The position numbers were made by a program, and so were the translations under genes. From positions 239,414 through 303,413 of the forward strand of contig NZ_JAHUTS010000005.1 in NCBI RefSeq assembly GCF_019209835.1: 64,000 nucleotides of DNA. The letters are read 5' to 3'. Under the pieces are notes generated by a model, which saw nothing but the letters and a program-made list of their open reading frames with translations, made no database searches and was not told the DNA's origin. The DNA comes from Enterovibrio paralichthyis. Its GTDB lineage: Bacteria > Pseudomonadota > Gammaproteobacteria > Enterobacterales > Vibrionaceae. This document shows, one piece after another, positions 10,057 through 19,842 of the stretch (position 1 is its first letter; each line of letters opens with the position of its first letter).

Positions 10057-10807
10057 TAAGTACCTGCACTTGTTGGTTATAAAAAGACGTTTCGCCGGAT
10101 TGCTTAAAGGCATAGGCGATATTAATCAGGTTACCGCCGGAAAGCGTTTCATCGCCCACGGTAAATCCGCTGGCGGCTGCATCCAGATTTTTTGCCAAGG
10201 TGACGGGTGAGCCCGATGTGTTGTCCACTTCACGGGTCAGCTGGCTTCCTTCAAAACAGAAAGTGACCTTATCGCTGTAGAGATAAAAACGGTTGGAAGG
10301 CGAGGCTGATGGCCATAGTTCGCCAATCGGTTTGTTGGTCCCAAGTTCGCTGCTGGAAGCCCCTGTGACCGCCAGACTGTTCGCTGAACCTGCATTTAAA
10401 TCTGAGGGTTTGGACGGCATAAACACAATACGGTGTTTACCGTCAGCCACCTTGGTTTGCCAATCAGCATCATCCGTCGCCAGTGCGACGGTTAGTGTGT
10501 TGCTGTTCTTATCACGCGATGCACTGAATCCGGTGTAACTAATGGGAAAATAGGACAGGCATTTGCCGTTATTTGAGGTCGAAACGCTGTTGGGCACAGC
10601 ATGGCGAAGCTCCCGCCCCAACCGCTCAACCGCGAAACGCGCCTGGGATTGCAAGGCCTCGCGGTCTTTGGACTCCACATAGCCGCTGGTGCTGGTTTCA
10701 ATAAAGCCAAAGATGCCGATAGAAACCAGGGATAAAATCGTCAGGGTCACGATCAATTCGACCAGGGTGAACCCCCGCTGCAATTTCCCATTTCGCGCAG
10801 CAAACAT
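10046..10807 (-). CDS. mshO: MSHA minor pilin MshO
   Basis: The 253-residue protein has a type IV prepilin leader with cleavage expected at RG/FTLVELIVTLTILS, including the conserved Glu at position 5 of the mature form. MshO resembles PilW-type minor pilins that prime pilus assembly. It overlaps mshD by one base (TGATG), which fits translational coupling in the minor pilin cassette mshCDOP. Confidence 0.92.
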   Translation of the reverse strand: MFAARNGKLQRGFTLVELIVTLTILSLVSIGIFGFIETSTSGYVESKDREALQSQARFAVERLGRELRHAVPNSVSTSNNGKCLSYFPISYTGFSASRDKNSNTLTVALATDDADWQTKVADGKHRIVFMPSKPSDLNAGSANSLAVTGASSSELGTNKPIGELWPSASPSNRFYLYSDKVTFCFEGSQLTREVDNTSGSPVTLAKNLDAAASGFTVGDETLSGGNLINIAYAFKQSGETSFYNQQVQVLNAP

Positions 10808-11415
10808 CAGAAATTGCTCCGGTAGGCCGTAAAGTCATAGCGACCAAATTTTCCGGTATCGACAGTGACATCAATGCGCTTATAGAGCCTGTCGTTGTCA
10901 GTCGTATCGGGAAAAGTAGCCTTGTCATACGTCACATGGATGTCGACGGAAAAGTTCGGGTAGTCATGGCTTTCACTGCCGGCCAAATTCGCCAGCGATC
11001 CTCGATAGTCCCCGTTGCATGCAGATTCCTCTCCCCAGCAGCCCATATAGTCTTCAACGGCATTAAAGCTTTTCGCATCAGCTACAAGCGGATACGAGCA
11101 GGCGGGAATGGGACTCGGCGACAGGATACCGAGTTTTTGCACAGCTTCGGCGTCTTCACCGCAACGCCAACGGCTGCCATCGGTGTCTGAGTTGATATCA
11201 AATGGCCGCGCCAGAATCTGGTTCATCACGGCTTGACCAAGAGCCGCAGCCCGCGCTTCGTAATGCGGGTTGGCTGATTTGGCGAACATGGGAAATAAGG
11301 TGGTGCTGATAAGCACCAAGGCAACGCCGAATACGACGATACCAATAACCAGCTCTACCAGCGTAAAGCCACGCTGATAGAAAGAAATGTGTTGTGAGTT
11401 GTCAACGGCAGGCAT
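10807..11415 (-). CDS. mshD: MSHA minor pilin MshD
   Basis: I use the ATG at 11413-11415; a TTG one codon upstream is also possible. The 202-residue product has a classical prepilin leader (YQRG/FTLVELVIGIVVFG) and several cysteines in the globular domain. It is a minor pilin of the MSHA system, similar to PilV-type proteins. The start overlaps the end of mshC by 14 bases. Confidence 0.92.
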   Translation of the reverse strand: MPAVDNSQHISFYQRGFTLVELVIGIVVFGVALVLISTTLFPMFAKSANPHYEARAAALGQAVMNQILARPFDINSDTDGSRWRCGEDAEAVQKLGILSPSPIPACSYPLVADAKSFNAVEDYMGCWGEESACNGDYRGSLANLAGSESHDYPNFSVDIHVTYDKATFPDTTDNDRLYKRIDVTVDTGKFGRYDFTAYRSNF

Positions 11416-11875
11416 CAATAAACCCTTCGCTATTCAGGCAGATGCTGGCCGTGCTGTCACCTTGTTTAAAGGTGAACTTGCAGTCTCCTGTGGTACATAG
11501 ACGCTTGTTGTTTGCGTCAACCGGGCGACCCAATAAATCAAAATACAGGGTTTGCTCAGGCGAAATGCGGACGGATGAATTGGAAAGGTCAACCACATCG
11601 CTGCGGTTCTCATCCTCTCCCAACTTACAGTTTTCTGAGGCGACACTGCCCCCTAGACGGGAGGCAGTGATCACCAGGGCATTGCAACCAGCAGAAGTGT
11701 CCTCCTGCTGCATTGCCCTGAGCTGGACTTGCCTGGCAACAGACAAGCCCGTATCCCGCGCACCGGTCACTGAAAACGCTTCAGCTCCCGACAGGCGCGG
11801 TACGGCAAACACACTAATAATACCGAGGATCATCAGGACAGTGATCAGCTCGATTAGGGTGAAGCCTTTAGACAT
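11402..11875 (-). CDS. mshC: MSHA minor pilin MshC
   Basis: The 157-residue protein has a very short prepilin leader, MSKG/FTLIELITVLMILG, followed by a GspH/FimT-like globular domain with cysteines that could form disulfide loops. It is expected to be a minor pilin in the initiation complex at the pilus tip. It begins 6 bases after the stop of the major pilin gene. Confidence 0.92.
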   Translation of the reverse strand: MSKGFTLIELITVLMILGIISVFAVPRLSGAEAFSVTGARDTGLSVARQVQLRAMQQEDTSAGCNALVITASRLGGSVASENCKLGEDENRSDVVDLSNSSVRISPEQTLYFDLLGRPVDANNKRLCTTGDCKFTFKQGDSTASICLNSEGFIDACR

Positions 11876-11881
11876 TTTGAT

Positions 11882-12337
11882 TTAGCCTCGTGATGCTGCA
11901 CAAGCTTCAATCGTCACTGTTGGAGCGCCATTTGCTGCTGCTGGTGTAAATACTACACACTGTTCAGACGCCACAAATTCACGACCCTTCAGTGTAAATT
12001 TGGCTGCACCAGAAGCATTCGCTCCGTATTGTGTTTGCCAGTCATTGTTTAAGCCCACAACTGCCGCACCGATACCACTAGCGGTGCCATCTGGATAGCC
12101 ATTGATAATAGCAATGTTATCAACATTGCCAGCACCCGCAGTTACCCCTTCGATTGCAGCACGGCCATAAACGATCCCATTGGCACTATCGATTGCACCT
12201 TTAAGACCTTGCAATGCAGCTGTACGTGCATCATCTTGGAAGTTCAGGAACTTAGGTGCCGCTGTTACCGCCAGAATACCCAGGATTACAATTACTACGA
12301 TCATCTCGATCAGCGTAAAACCGCCTTGACGTTTCAT
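11882..12337 (-). CDS. mshA: MSHA major pilin MshA
   Basis: The 151-residue prepilin has the leader MKRQGG and cleavage before FTLIEMIVVIVILGILAV. Two cysteines near the C-terminus (C127, C146) define a D-region disulfide loop. It is the probable structural subunit of the mannose-sensitive hemagglutinin type IV pilus, used for attachment to surfaces and chitin. V. cholerae has mshB before mshA, whereas only one pilin gene is present here between mshF and mshC. By size and position I call it MshA, though MshB cannot be excluded. It overlaps the mshF stop by 4 bases. Confidence 0.9.
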   Translation of the reverse strand: MKRQGGFTLIEMIVVIVILGILAVTAAPKFLNFQDDARTAALQGLKGAIDSANGIVYGRAAIEGVTAGAGNVDNIAIINGYPDGTASGIGAAVVGLNNDWQTQYGANASGAAKFTLKGREFVASEQCVVFTPAAANGAPTVTIEACAASRG

Positions 12338-12933
12338 TTTACTTCTCCAGTTTCTCTCAATACTTCTACACGGCCCGATGCCGGGTAGTAAGCAAAAACA
12401 TGACGCGCCACCATTGACGAGTCATCTCCCCAAAAACCGGCGCGTACCGGTCTTTCAAATCGGCAGTAGGGAGTCAAACCATGGTCAAAAGCCACCACTG
12501 CACGAATCTTTGGTTTTGGCAGCGAAAGCGCCTCAACCTCTTGTTCTCTTCCCAGCCAGTAAGATTGGCCGGTAAATTGTTTTAACAACTTGCCGCAATC
12601 CTGCGCTGATAAATCGGCCAGTTGTCTGGCCCCGTTTTCCAGCGCAAAGGGATAGCCGATTTCCTGTTTATTTTCCTGCGTCAGTCTGTAACTGACATCA
12701 TCCACAGTAACGATACCGCCCTGTTTTTCATCATTTTTTAATGTCACTCGCAATTGCAGGTTGTCGACTGAGCCCGCAAAGGCGTTGGCGAGATAACGGA
12801 ACTCGACTCTGTCAGCAAACTGCACGATGCGCTCAAACGCCGGAATGGCCGAAAGCAGTAAAATGCCGATAATCAGGATTAGCAGCCCCCATTGGGCAGC
12901 ACTGCTTTCCCTGAACCTTAAAAGCCAGTGCAT
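12334..12933 (-). CDS. mshF: MSHA biogenesis protein MshF
   Basis: The 199-residue protein has one N-terminal membrane segment (about residues 15-30) and a periplasmic domain. MshF has no well-defined biochemical role. It lies between the platform protein gene mshG and the pilin gene, exactly as in V. cholerae. The mshG stop immediately precedes its ATG. Confidence 0.88.
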   Translation of the reverse strand: MHWLLRFRESSAAQWGLLILIIGILLLSAIPAFERIVQFADRVEFRYLANAFAGSVDNLQLRVTLKNDEKQGGIVTVDDVSYRLTQENKQEIGYPFALENGARQLADLSAQDCGKLLKQFTGQSYWLGREQEVEALSLPKPKIRAVVAFDHGLTPYCRFERPVRAGFWGDDSSMVARHVFAYYPASGRVEVLRETGEVK

Positions 12934-14151
12934 CTAACCGCCGCGGATCAAATCGAGCATGTTCCACATCGGCAGGAAGATACCCAGCGCCAGGATCAGC
13001 ACCATGCCCGCCACAATCATCAGCAGGATAGGCTCCATGCGTGCCGACAGGGTTTTCAGGTCGTAATCCACTTCGCGATCGTAAAAATCACTCGCTTCGA
13101 GCAGCAGGTTGTCTATCTGCCCCGTTTCTTCACCTACCTGGATCATCTGGTGTACCAGCGGGGTAAACAGTTTGCTGTCGGCCGTCACTGAGCTGAGGTT
13201 CATCCCCGACTCAATGGCGGTTTTCATCTTCTCCACTTCCAGTGCCAGGAAGCGGTTATCCAGTGCTTCACCTGCCATATGCAGCGCGGTATTGAGAGGC
13301 ACACCGGCACGCAGCATCAGGGCGAAAGTGCGGGAGAATCGCGACATCAAGGCGCGGTTCACCAGGCTGCCAATCAGCGGGATCCTGAGCTTGAAGCTGT
13401 CCCACTTCACCCGGCCTTCATCGGTGTTTTTCCAGGCATGCCAGCCCGCGAGCAGGCAGACGCTGGAAATCACCAGCAACCACCAGAAATCGACAAAGAA
13501 ATTCGATGTCGTCATCAGGATCTTGGTCGGCAACGGCAGATCAGAGCCAAATTTGGCAAACATACCGGCAAACTGCGGGATCACTTTGACGTTCAGAAAC
13601 GCCATTGCCGCCACGATCACCGCCAGCACAAAAGAGGGATAACGCAGCGCCGATTTAATACGGCGGCGGGTCTCCATCTCCTGCTCGTAATATTCAGAAA
13701 GCTGCAACATAGCGTCATCCAGGCGGCCGGTGTTTTCACCCAGCTGCACCAGCGATACAAACAGATCGCTGAACACCTGCGGAAAATCGCGCATGGCTGA
13801 CGACATCGGGCGGCCGTTGGAAAGCTCCGCCGCCACGCTGTCGAGCGCCGCTTTTAACGGTTTGTCATTGCTGCTTTGTGCCAGGCCTTTGATAGCACGC
13901 ATCAAAGGCACGCCTGCTTTTATCAGGCTGTATGCCTGGCGGCAGAAAATCACCAGCGCGTCCATTTTCACGCCTTGCTGGAACAGCGGGCCTGAGGATG
14001 TTTTCGCGCGGGCTTGGGTGATTTCCAGTGACAGCAAAACCGCGCCAGATGCCGATACATTGGCAATAGCATCGCTTTCGCTGGCAGCCTCAATCACCGC
14101 TGAGATGCGTTTACCGTTCGGTTTTCTGGCGGTGTAGCGATACCTTGGCAT
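12934..14151 (-). CDS. mshG: Type IV pilus inner-membrane platform protein MshG
   Basis: The 405-residue protein belongs to the PilC/GspF family, with two T2SSF domains (about residues 70-195 and 275-395) and three membrane helices. The family motifs GLAQ..., LVQLGENTGRLDDAM and MIQVGEETGQIDNLL are all seen. It couples the MshE ATPase to pilin polymerisation at the inner membrane. It overlaps mshE by one base. Confidence 0.96.
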   Translation of the reverse strand: MPRYRYTARKPNGKRISAVIEAASESDAIANVSASGAVLLSLEITQARAKTSSGPLFQQGVKMDALVIFCRQAYSLIKAGVPLMRAIKGLAQSSNDKPLKAALDSVAAELSNGRPMSSAMRDFPQVFSDLFVSLVQLGENTGRLDDAMLQLSEYYEQEMETRRRIKSALRYPSFVLAVIVAAMAFLNVKVIPQFAGMFAKFGSDLPLPTKILMTTSNFFVDFWWLLVISSVCLLAGWHAWKNTDEGRVKWDSFKLRIPLIGSLVNRALMSRFSRTFALMLRAGVPLNTALHMAGEALDNRFLALEVEKMKTAIESGMNLSSVTADSKLFTPLVHQMIQVGEETGQIDNLLLEASDFYDREVDYDLKTLSARMEPILLMIVAGMVLILALGIFLPMWNMLDLIRGG

Positions 14152-15866
14152 CAGGCACCTATCAGCGTCATCGACGCCGCTTCAGAAAGCTTCATCGCTT
14201 CTTCCAACGTGGTCTGCCCCTGTTGGGCAAAGTCCATTGCACAATGCACCAACGGTTTGTATCCCGCCTGCATTTCAGCCAACGCTGCAAACTTCTGGGT
14301 ATCGTTAGCGCGCAGTGCATCCATAAGATCCGGCGTGATCTCCAGCAGTTCAAACACGCCGATACGGCCTTTGTAGCCGGTGAAGTTACAGCTCTGGCAA
14401 CCGCGCCCCTGATAGAAACCATGCCCTGCCAATAGCGGAGTGGTGGCATCCAGCCAGAGTTTTTCCACTTCGTCCGTAGTGTGCGGCACTTTGCAGTCCG
14501 GACAGATACGGCGGATCAGGCGCTGCGCCAGTACCGCGCGGACAGAGCTTGCGACCAGATACCCCGGCGCTTCCATGTCGAGCAGGCGGAGCGCACTGTC
14601 GACAGCGTTGTTGGTGTGCAATGTTGACAGCACAAGGTGACCGGTCAGCGCCGCGCGAAGACCGATTTCCACCGTTTCAAGGTCACGCATCTCACCCACC
14701 AGGATGATGTCCGGATCCTGGCGCAGGAATGTGCGCAGCGCGGTAGAGAATGTCAGGCCGATCTTGGGCGCGATCTGCACCTGGCTGATACGCGGCAGGC
14801 GATATTCCACCGGATCTTCCGCAGTCAGGATCTTTTTCCCCGGTACGTTGAGTTCATTCAGCGCACCGTAAAGGGTCGTGGTTTTACCCGAACCGGTCGG
14901 GCCGGTAACCAGGATCATGCCGTGCGGGCGGCGAAGCTGGTTACGAAAACGCGCCAGCATCTGGGCGTCCATCCCCACATCTTCCAGACGCAACACGCCT
15001 GCGGACTGGTTGAGGATACGCATCACCACGGATTCGCCGTATTGCACCGGCAACGTTGATACACGCACATCGATGGCGTTGCCACGGACATTCAGGTTAA
15101 AGCGTCCATCCTGTGGCAGGCGGCGCTCGGAAATATCCATGCCGCTCATCAGCTTCAGGCGCAGCACCAGTGCCGAAGCGATAGCACGCTCTTTCAGCAG
15201 GGTTTCATGCAGGACGCCATCAATACGCTGGCGGATGCGCAGGGCATCGGCGTCTGGCTCGATGTGGATATCCGATGCATTCATCTGCACCGCATCTTCA
15301 AACAACGAGTGAATAAGCTTTACGACGGTGACTTCTTCAGACTGGGCGTCTTCCGTACCGAAATGCTGCTCCAGTTTCACGCCATGCTCGGCCTGCAAAC
15401 GCTCTGCAAATGAAGCAATGTCGCTGGTGCGGCGATAGTAGCGGTCGAAGGCATCGATGAGCGGCTGTTCAGCACTGATCAACAGCTCAACGTGATACTC
15501 CCCCAGCAGGTTGAGCACGCTCTCCTGCGCCGCCAGATCTGCAGGATCGGACATAGCGACACGCACTGTGTCTCCAATCCGGCCAATTGCCAGCGCACGC
15601 AGGCGACGGGCATGGACTTCCGGCAACAGGGAAACCGCATTCGGATCAATCTGGGTCAGGTTGAGATCGATACGCGGCACACCCAGCTGTCTTGCCAGGA
15701 AGTTGAGCATCTGATCTTCACTCAGGATCCCCATTTCAATCAGGGTGTCACCGAGCTTGCGGCCAGTCAGGGACTGGCGCTGCAGTGCAGATGTTAGATC
15801 GGCTTCCGCGATGATCTGCTCTTCAACCAGCAGATCGCCAAGACGTTTTCGAAGCTTAACGGCCAT
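14151..15866 (-). CDS. mshE: Pilus extension ATPase MshE with cyclic di-GMP-binding MshEN domain
   Basis: The 571-residue ATPase belongs to the GspE/PilB family. The N-terminus has two MshEN half-motifs, RLGDLLVEEQ...LTSALQRQ (from residue 8) and KLGDTLIEMGILSEDQM (from residue 37). In V. cholerae MshE this region binds cyclic di-GMP and controls MSHA pilus extension. The Walker A motif GPTGSGKTTT is at about 322-331, the Walker B-like DPDIILVGEMRD at about 384-395, and a tetracysteine zinc site (CPDC and CQSC) lies near residue 450. It drives pilus polymerisation from the cytoplasm. Confidence 0.97.
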   Translation of the reverse strand: MAVKLRKRLGDLLVEEQIIAEADLTSALQRQSLTGRKLGDTLIEMGILSEDQMLNFLARQLGVPRIDLNLTQIDPNAVSLLPEVHARRLRALAIGRIGDTVRVAMSDPADLAAQESVLNLLGEYHVELLISAEQPLIDAFDRYYRRTSDIASFAERLQAEHGVKLEQHFGTEDAQSEEVTVVKLIHSLFEDAVQMNASDIHIEPDADALRIRQRIDGVLHETLLKERAIASALVLRLKLMSGMDISERRLPQDGRFNLNVRGNAIDVRVSTLPVQYGESVVMRILNQSAGVLRLEDVGMDAQMLARFRNQLRRPHGMILVTGPTGSGKTTTLYGALNELNVPGKKILTAEDPVEYRLPRISQVQIAPKIGLTFSTALRTFLRQDPDIILVGEMRDLETVEIGLRAALTGHLVLSTLHTNNAVDSALRLLDMEAPGYLVASSVRAVLAQRLIRRICPDCKVPHTTDEVEKLWLDATTPLLAGHGFYQGRGCQSCNFTGYKGRIGVFELLEITPDLMDALRANDTQKFAALAEMQAGYKPLVHCAMDFAQQGQTTLEEAMKLSEAASMTLIGA

Positions 15867-17010
15867 TGCCCGCTCCTTGTTTCAGGTTGTCCAGATACGT
15901 CAGGCGATCACGGGCAAACTTCACCGATGCCGCACTCAGGCCACCGGCCTGCACCGCTTGGGTATAAGCATTTTTCGCTATATCGTGCTTGCCGCTACGC
16001 TCTGCGGAAACACCGAGCCCCAGCCACCAGCGGCCATCCGTCGGTTCATGGGTGGTCAGCCATTGGTAACTTTCGCGGGCAGTCGCGTTGTCACCCAGCT
16101 TTTGCGCCAGAGCGGCGCGCATAGCGATGACGCGGTTTTGCTCACCATCCAGTGACTCCACCGGGACGGACAAAACACTCAATGCCGATTCTTCTCGGTC
16201 ACTTTGCTGGTACATACGCGCCAAAGTGAGCTTGAGCGACGCGGAATGCGGATTGGCGCTGATGCCTTTGCGCAGCACGTTCTCAGCGTCACGCAGTTGG
16301 TTGCGGCCAAACAGCATGGCGGCCAGTTGGTTGGTCGCCACTACATGGTTCGGGTTGTACTGCACCGCGTCACGAAGATGGGCAATCGCTTTCTGGTTAT
16401 CGCCGGCTTTGGCGCGCTTCTGCGCCTTGTCGTAAGCGATATCCGCCAGTTGTTCACCGGTAAATTCCACGGTTTCCACGGACATCGAGGCTTCTGCGAC
16501 GTCCACTGTTTCCGGCACCGAAACGCTGACCTTGGCAACCACAGTTTCTGCTTTTGGCTCAGCTTGGCTGACCGTTTTTGGCATAGCTTGGCTGACCGTG
16601 TTCACCTCAGCCTGGGGCTGGGCTGTCTTCTCTGATTTTTTAGCTGTCACTACCGGTTCAACAGGCGCCGCAACCATCGCAGTTTCAATCACTGCCGGCG
16701 CGATTTCTTTTGCCGGCGTCAGTGCCACGTAACGCACATCCGAAGACACCACTTTCTGGGTTGGCGACGGTAGGGAAACCGGCGTGGTAACAGACTGCGC
16801 AATGTCAGGCTGCTCTGCGACAGTCACCGCTTTTCCATTGCCCGCAGACAGTGCCCAGGCAATGCCTGAAGCCCCTGCTAAGGTGGCAAACAGCGCCAGT
16901 GCGACACGCGCAAGACGAAAGCCCCAGCGCGCAGGGATTGCTGCAGTGGCAACGTGTTGTTGTTCTTGCTTGGGCGTCAGTTCGCTCAGCATTCTGTTCA
17001 GTTCACTCAT
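15856..17010 (-). CDS. mshN: TPR protein MshN
   Basis: The 384-residue protein has one N-terminal membrane segment (about residues 30-50), a Pro/Val/Glu-rich linker up to about residue 185, and tetratricopeptide repeats in the C-terminal half (from about 190). MshN is thought to be a periplasmic scaffold of the MSHA assembly machine. Its stop overlaps the start of mshE by 11 bases. Confidence 0.9.
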   Translation of the reverse strand: MSELNRMLSELTPKQEQQHVATAAIPARWGFRLARVALALFATLAGASGIAWALSAGNGKAVTVAEQPDIAQSVTTPVSLPSPTQKVVSSDVRYVALTPAKEIAPAVIETAMVAAPVEPVVTAKKSEKTAQPQAEVNTVSQAMPKTVSQAEPKAETVVAKVSVSVPETVDVAEASMSVETVEFTGEQLADIAYDKAQKRAKAGDNQKAIAHLRDAVQYNPNHVVATNQLAAMLFGRNQLRDAENVLRKGISANPHSASLKLTLARMYQQSDREESALSVLSVPVESLDGEQNRVIAMRAALAQKLGDNATARESYQWLTTHEPTDGRWWLGLGVSAERSGKHDIAKNAYTQAVQAGGLSAASVKFARDRLTYLDNLKQGAGNGR

Positions 17011-17016
17011 GATGTC

Positions 17017-17850
17017 CTAGCCCCACAGTGCCTGCAGCGCGTTGTGCGGCCGGGCAAGAGGTGTGTCTTTGATGGCAAGACGAACCGCGCGGGCGGTCAC
17101 CCGGCGTTTCCCCTGACCAAAACTCAGTAACAGTGCTTTGTGACAAAGCTGATGGATAAGCCTTGGGATCCCCTGGCTTGCCATCCAAATACGGCGTTTC
17201 GCCCAGGCAGAAAACAAAGGCGATGTCGCGCCTTGCTCTGCCAGACGATGTTCAATGTAAGCGGCAGTTTCGGCATAGCTCAGCGGCGTCAACTCTGCAC
17301 TGAAGCCAATGCGCTGTAAAAGCTGGCGCATGTTGTGCTGTGAAAGGCGCGCATCCAGCTCAGGCTGGCCAAACATGATCAACTGGATCAGCTTGCGCTG
17401 CTCGGTTTCCAGATTGCCCAACAGGCGGATAGCTTCCAGTACGCTGTCCGGCAGGGTCTGCGCTTCATCGCACAGGATCACCACTGGCTTGTCGTTCGCT
17501 GCCGCTGAAATAGCTGCCTGCTGAATAGCCCCCAACAGGCGGTCTTCTGCCAGCGAATCATCCACACCCAACTCGCTTGCAATCATGCGGTGCAGACTCG
17601 ACACGCTGTGAGCCGGATTGGGCAGAAAAACCAGGGTAAAACGCCCGCCCAGTGCATTGAGCACCATGCGGCAAACCAGGGTTTTCCCCGTGCCAACTTC
17701 ACCGGTCACCTTTACCAGTCCTTCGCCCATCGACATGGCTGACACACAGGTATTTACCGCGTCCACGTGGGAGCGCACGCCGAAAAAACAGCGTGTGTCC
17801 GGTGTCAGACTGAAAGGCGCGGCCTCAAGACCGAAATGCGTCAGGTACAT
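17017..17850 (-). CDS. mshM: ExeA/GspA-like AAA ATPase MshM
   Basis: The 277-residue cytoplasmic ATPase has a Walker A motif (TGEVGTGKTLV, about residues 49-59), a Walker B motif with adjacent sensor residues (PVVILCDEAQ) and the C-terminal lid typical of ExeA-like AAA ATPases. ExeA/GspA-type proteins help insert secretins through the cell wall, so MshM probably assists MshL assembly. It lies between mshL and mshN. Confidence 0.93.
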   Translation of the reverse strand: MYLTHFGLEAAPFSLTPDTRCFFGVRSHVDAVNTCVSAMSMGEGLVKVTGEVGTGKTLVCRMVLNALGGRFTLVFLPNPAHSVSSLHRMIASELGVDDSLAEDRLLGAIQQAAISAAANDKPVVILCDEAQTLPDSVLEAIRLLGNLETEQRKLIQLIMFGQPELDARLSQHNMRQLLQRIGFSAELTPLSYAETAAYIEHRLAEQGATSPLFSAWAKRRIWMASQGIPRLIHQLCHKALLLSFGQGKRRVTARAVRLAIKDTPLARPHNALQALWG

Positions 17851-17875
17851 GGATGGTCAACAGTGTCCGGCGTGA

Positions 17876-19507
17876 TTAGCTTTCCGGGAACCAGTCGTTC
17901 AGCAGTTGGCGTGAACGGTTGATCTCTTCCTGCCAGGTTTGCTCACCCACCACAGAAGGTTTCAGCAAGATCACCAGCTCGGTCTTCTGTTTCATACGGT
18001 TCACGTTGCGGAACAGGTGGCCAAGCCCAGGGATATCGCCCAGCAGCGGCACCTTGGATACCATCTCGTCGTAGCTTGATTTCATCAGGCCACCAATCAC
18101 CACCACATCGCCGGAGCGGGCGTGGATGATGGAATCCGATTCGCGGATCGAGGTTTTGGCCAACGGCAACACATACGGTTGGGAGGTTGAGCCCAGCTTG
18201 ATGGTTTTCTCTTCGGTCACCACATCGATAACCGCTGGGTGCACATGCAGCAAGACGCCGTTGTCGTCGTCAATCTGCGGCGTCACGTCCAGTGAAATGC
18301 CTGAGAAGAAAGGTGTCAGCTCGATATTCGGGCCTGAATCTGAGTTATCGCCCGAAGTGTCGCTGGAAGAAATGTCCGTCACAAAGTACTCGTCGCCACC
18401 GACTTTGATCACCGCTTTCTGGTTGTTAGCAGCCGTCACACGAGGGCTGGACAGCACGTTCACGTCGCCCTGGGTGTCCAGGAACTGAAGTACAGCATCG
18501 AAGTGGCCGTCAGTGATAGTCAGGTTGGTCTGGCCGCCAATCACGTTGGAAATGGCATTGCCCACCAACGCGGTTTCCGGACGGGAAACAGACACGGCGC
18601 GGTTGCCCACGTTGTTGACGATATTGTTCCAGTGGATGCCCTGCTGGTAGCCATCGCTCAGGGTCACTTCCAGAATTTTGGCTTCCAGGATCACCTGGCG
18701 CTTCAGGCGCTTTTGCGATGCTTCGAGGAAGCGCTTCACTTCGCGAAGCTCGTTCGGGTACGCCTTCACCGTGATCAGGCTCGCCTGCGGAGATACCACA
18801 ATGCTGCGGCCATCGCCGCTGCCAATCATGGCCGCTACGGCACGCTCAAGCTGCCCCCAGAAACTGCTCTCGGAGCGGGTTTCAATCACGGTACCACCGG
18901 TCGACACACTGGCTCGGTCTGTGGTGTCCGTATCGCCATTACTGGTGGTGGACTGCTCTGACATTGCACCCGTGCTGATCGAAGTCAGCGACACACCGGA
19001 GCGTTGCAGCTGCAGGTAATCAACCGGGAAGGTTTCGGTGCGCAGTTCAGCCGGGAAAACCTGGATCAGGTTGCCCTGGCGCTCAATGTTGTAGCCGTAG
19101 ATATCAGAAACCACGTCCAGCGCTTCCGGCACCGTGACATCTTTCAGCGAAACCGTCACCTTGCCACTGACATTCGGGTGCAACACCAGATTGAACGGCG
19201 TGCCCTGTACCAGACTGCCAAAGAAGGTTTTTGCATCCACATTGTTGGCATTGATGCGCAGACGCTTTTCGGTCAAAGACGCGCTGCCCGCAGGCTCTGA
19301 GTAATCGCCCATCAAATCCTGGGTGACCGCATCCGGCAACTCAGTCAGTGGCTGTGACGCACTTTGGGTGTAGGCTTCGTTCAGTGCTTCCTGCACTTCA
19401 GTAGGTTTTTGGTGGCCTACGCTCTGGCATGCAGCCAGCAACAGGGTCGCTGCGCCGACAATCAGCCCTTTGCCGATCAAAGATTGGGTTTTCACTGCAC
19501 GCCTCAC
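17876..19507 (-). CDS. mshL: Outer-membrane secretin MshL
   Basis: The 543-residue protein has a lipoprotein signal peptide (lipobox LAAC, C27), an N-terminal secretin/TonB-like short domain (about residues 80-160) and the secretin pore domain towards the C-terminus. It forms the outer-membrane channel through which the MSHA pilus leaves the cell. The annotated start is a GTG overlapping the mshK stop by 4 bases; an internal GTG four codons later would also give a good signal peptide. Ser/Thr/Asp-rich insertions (around residues 195-215 and 375-395) may be surface loops. Confidence 0.95.
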   Translation of the reverse strand: MRRAVKTQSLIGKGLIVGAATLLLAACQSVGHQKPTEVQEALNEAYTQSASQPLTELPDAVTQDLMGDYSEPAGSASLTEKRLRINANNVDAKTFFGSLVQGTPFNLVLHPNVSGKVTVSLKDVTVPEALDVVSDIYGYNIERQGNLIQVFPAELRTETFPVDYLQLQRSGVSLTSISTGAMSEQSTTSNGDTDTTDRASVSTGGTVIETRSESSFWGQLERAVAAMIGSGDGRSIVVSPQASLITVKAYPNELREVKRFLEASQKRLKRQVILEAKILEVTLSDGYQQGIHWNNIVNNVGNRAVSVSRPETALVGNAISNVIGGQTNLTITDGHFDAVLQFLDTQGDVNVLSSPRVTAANNQKAVIKVGGDEYFVTDISSSDTSGDNSDSGPNIELTPFFSGISLDVTPQIDDDNGVLLHVHPAVIDVVTEEKTIKLGSTSQPYVLPLAKTSIRESDSIIHARSGDVVVIGGLMKSSYDEMVSKVPLLGDIPGLGHLFRNVNRMKQKTELVILLKPSVVGEQTWQEEINRSRQLLNDWFPES

Positions 19508-19842
19508 TGTACTAGCTGCGAGTTGAATACGGTCAGGGTCCAGCGCTTTCCACCGCGCTGAAGCTCCACGTGGCTGTCGTCAATTTTGCTGACCACAAAG
19601 CCGTTAATATGCTGTCCTTGTTTGCGCGAAAGGCCATTTAAAATGGCAGCGCATTGTGACTGGCCGTCACACAAAATAGCCTGAAGCCTTGGCAGGCGCG
19701 GCGCTTTTTTAGTGGTGCTTGGCGTTGCCGGAGTAAAGCCCAGCGGCGCGGTCGGGTCACTGTTTGCGAATGCACTTACAGAGACCATCAGTGCACTGAT
19801 AACAACTGCTCTCCGCAGCAGGCGGTTAATGGCCGAATGCAT
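19504..19842 (-). CDS. mshK: MSHA biogenesis protein MshK
   Basis: The 112-residue protein has a signal peptide-like N-terminus (through about ISALMVSVSAFA) and a small periplasmic domain with two cysteines about 10 residues apart. It resembles PilP/GspC-like periplasmic adaptors in size and position. In V. cholerae MshK lies between mshJ and mshL, as here. It overlaps mshJ by 17 bases and mshL by 4. Confidence 0.85.
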   Translation of the reverse strand: MHSAINRLLRRAVVISALMVSVSAFANSDPTAPLGFTPATPSTTKKAPRLPRLQAILCDGQSQCAAILNGLSRKQGQHINGFVVSKIDDSHVELQRGGKRWTLTVFNSQLVQ

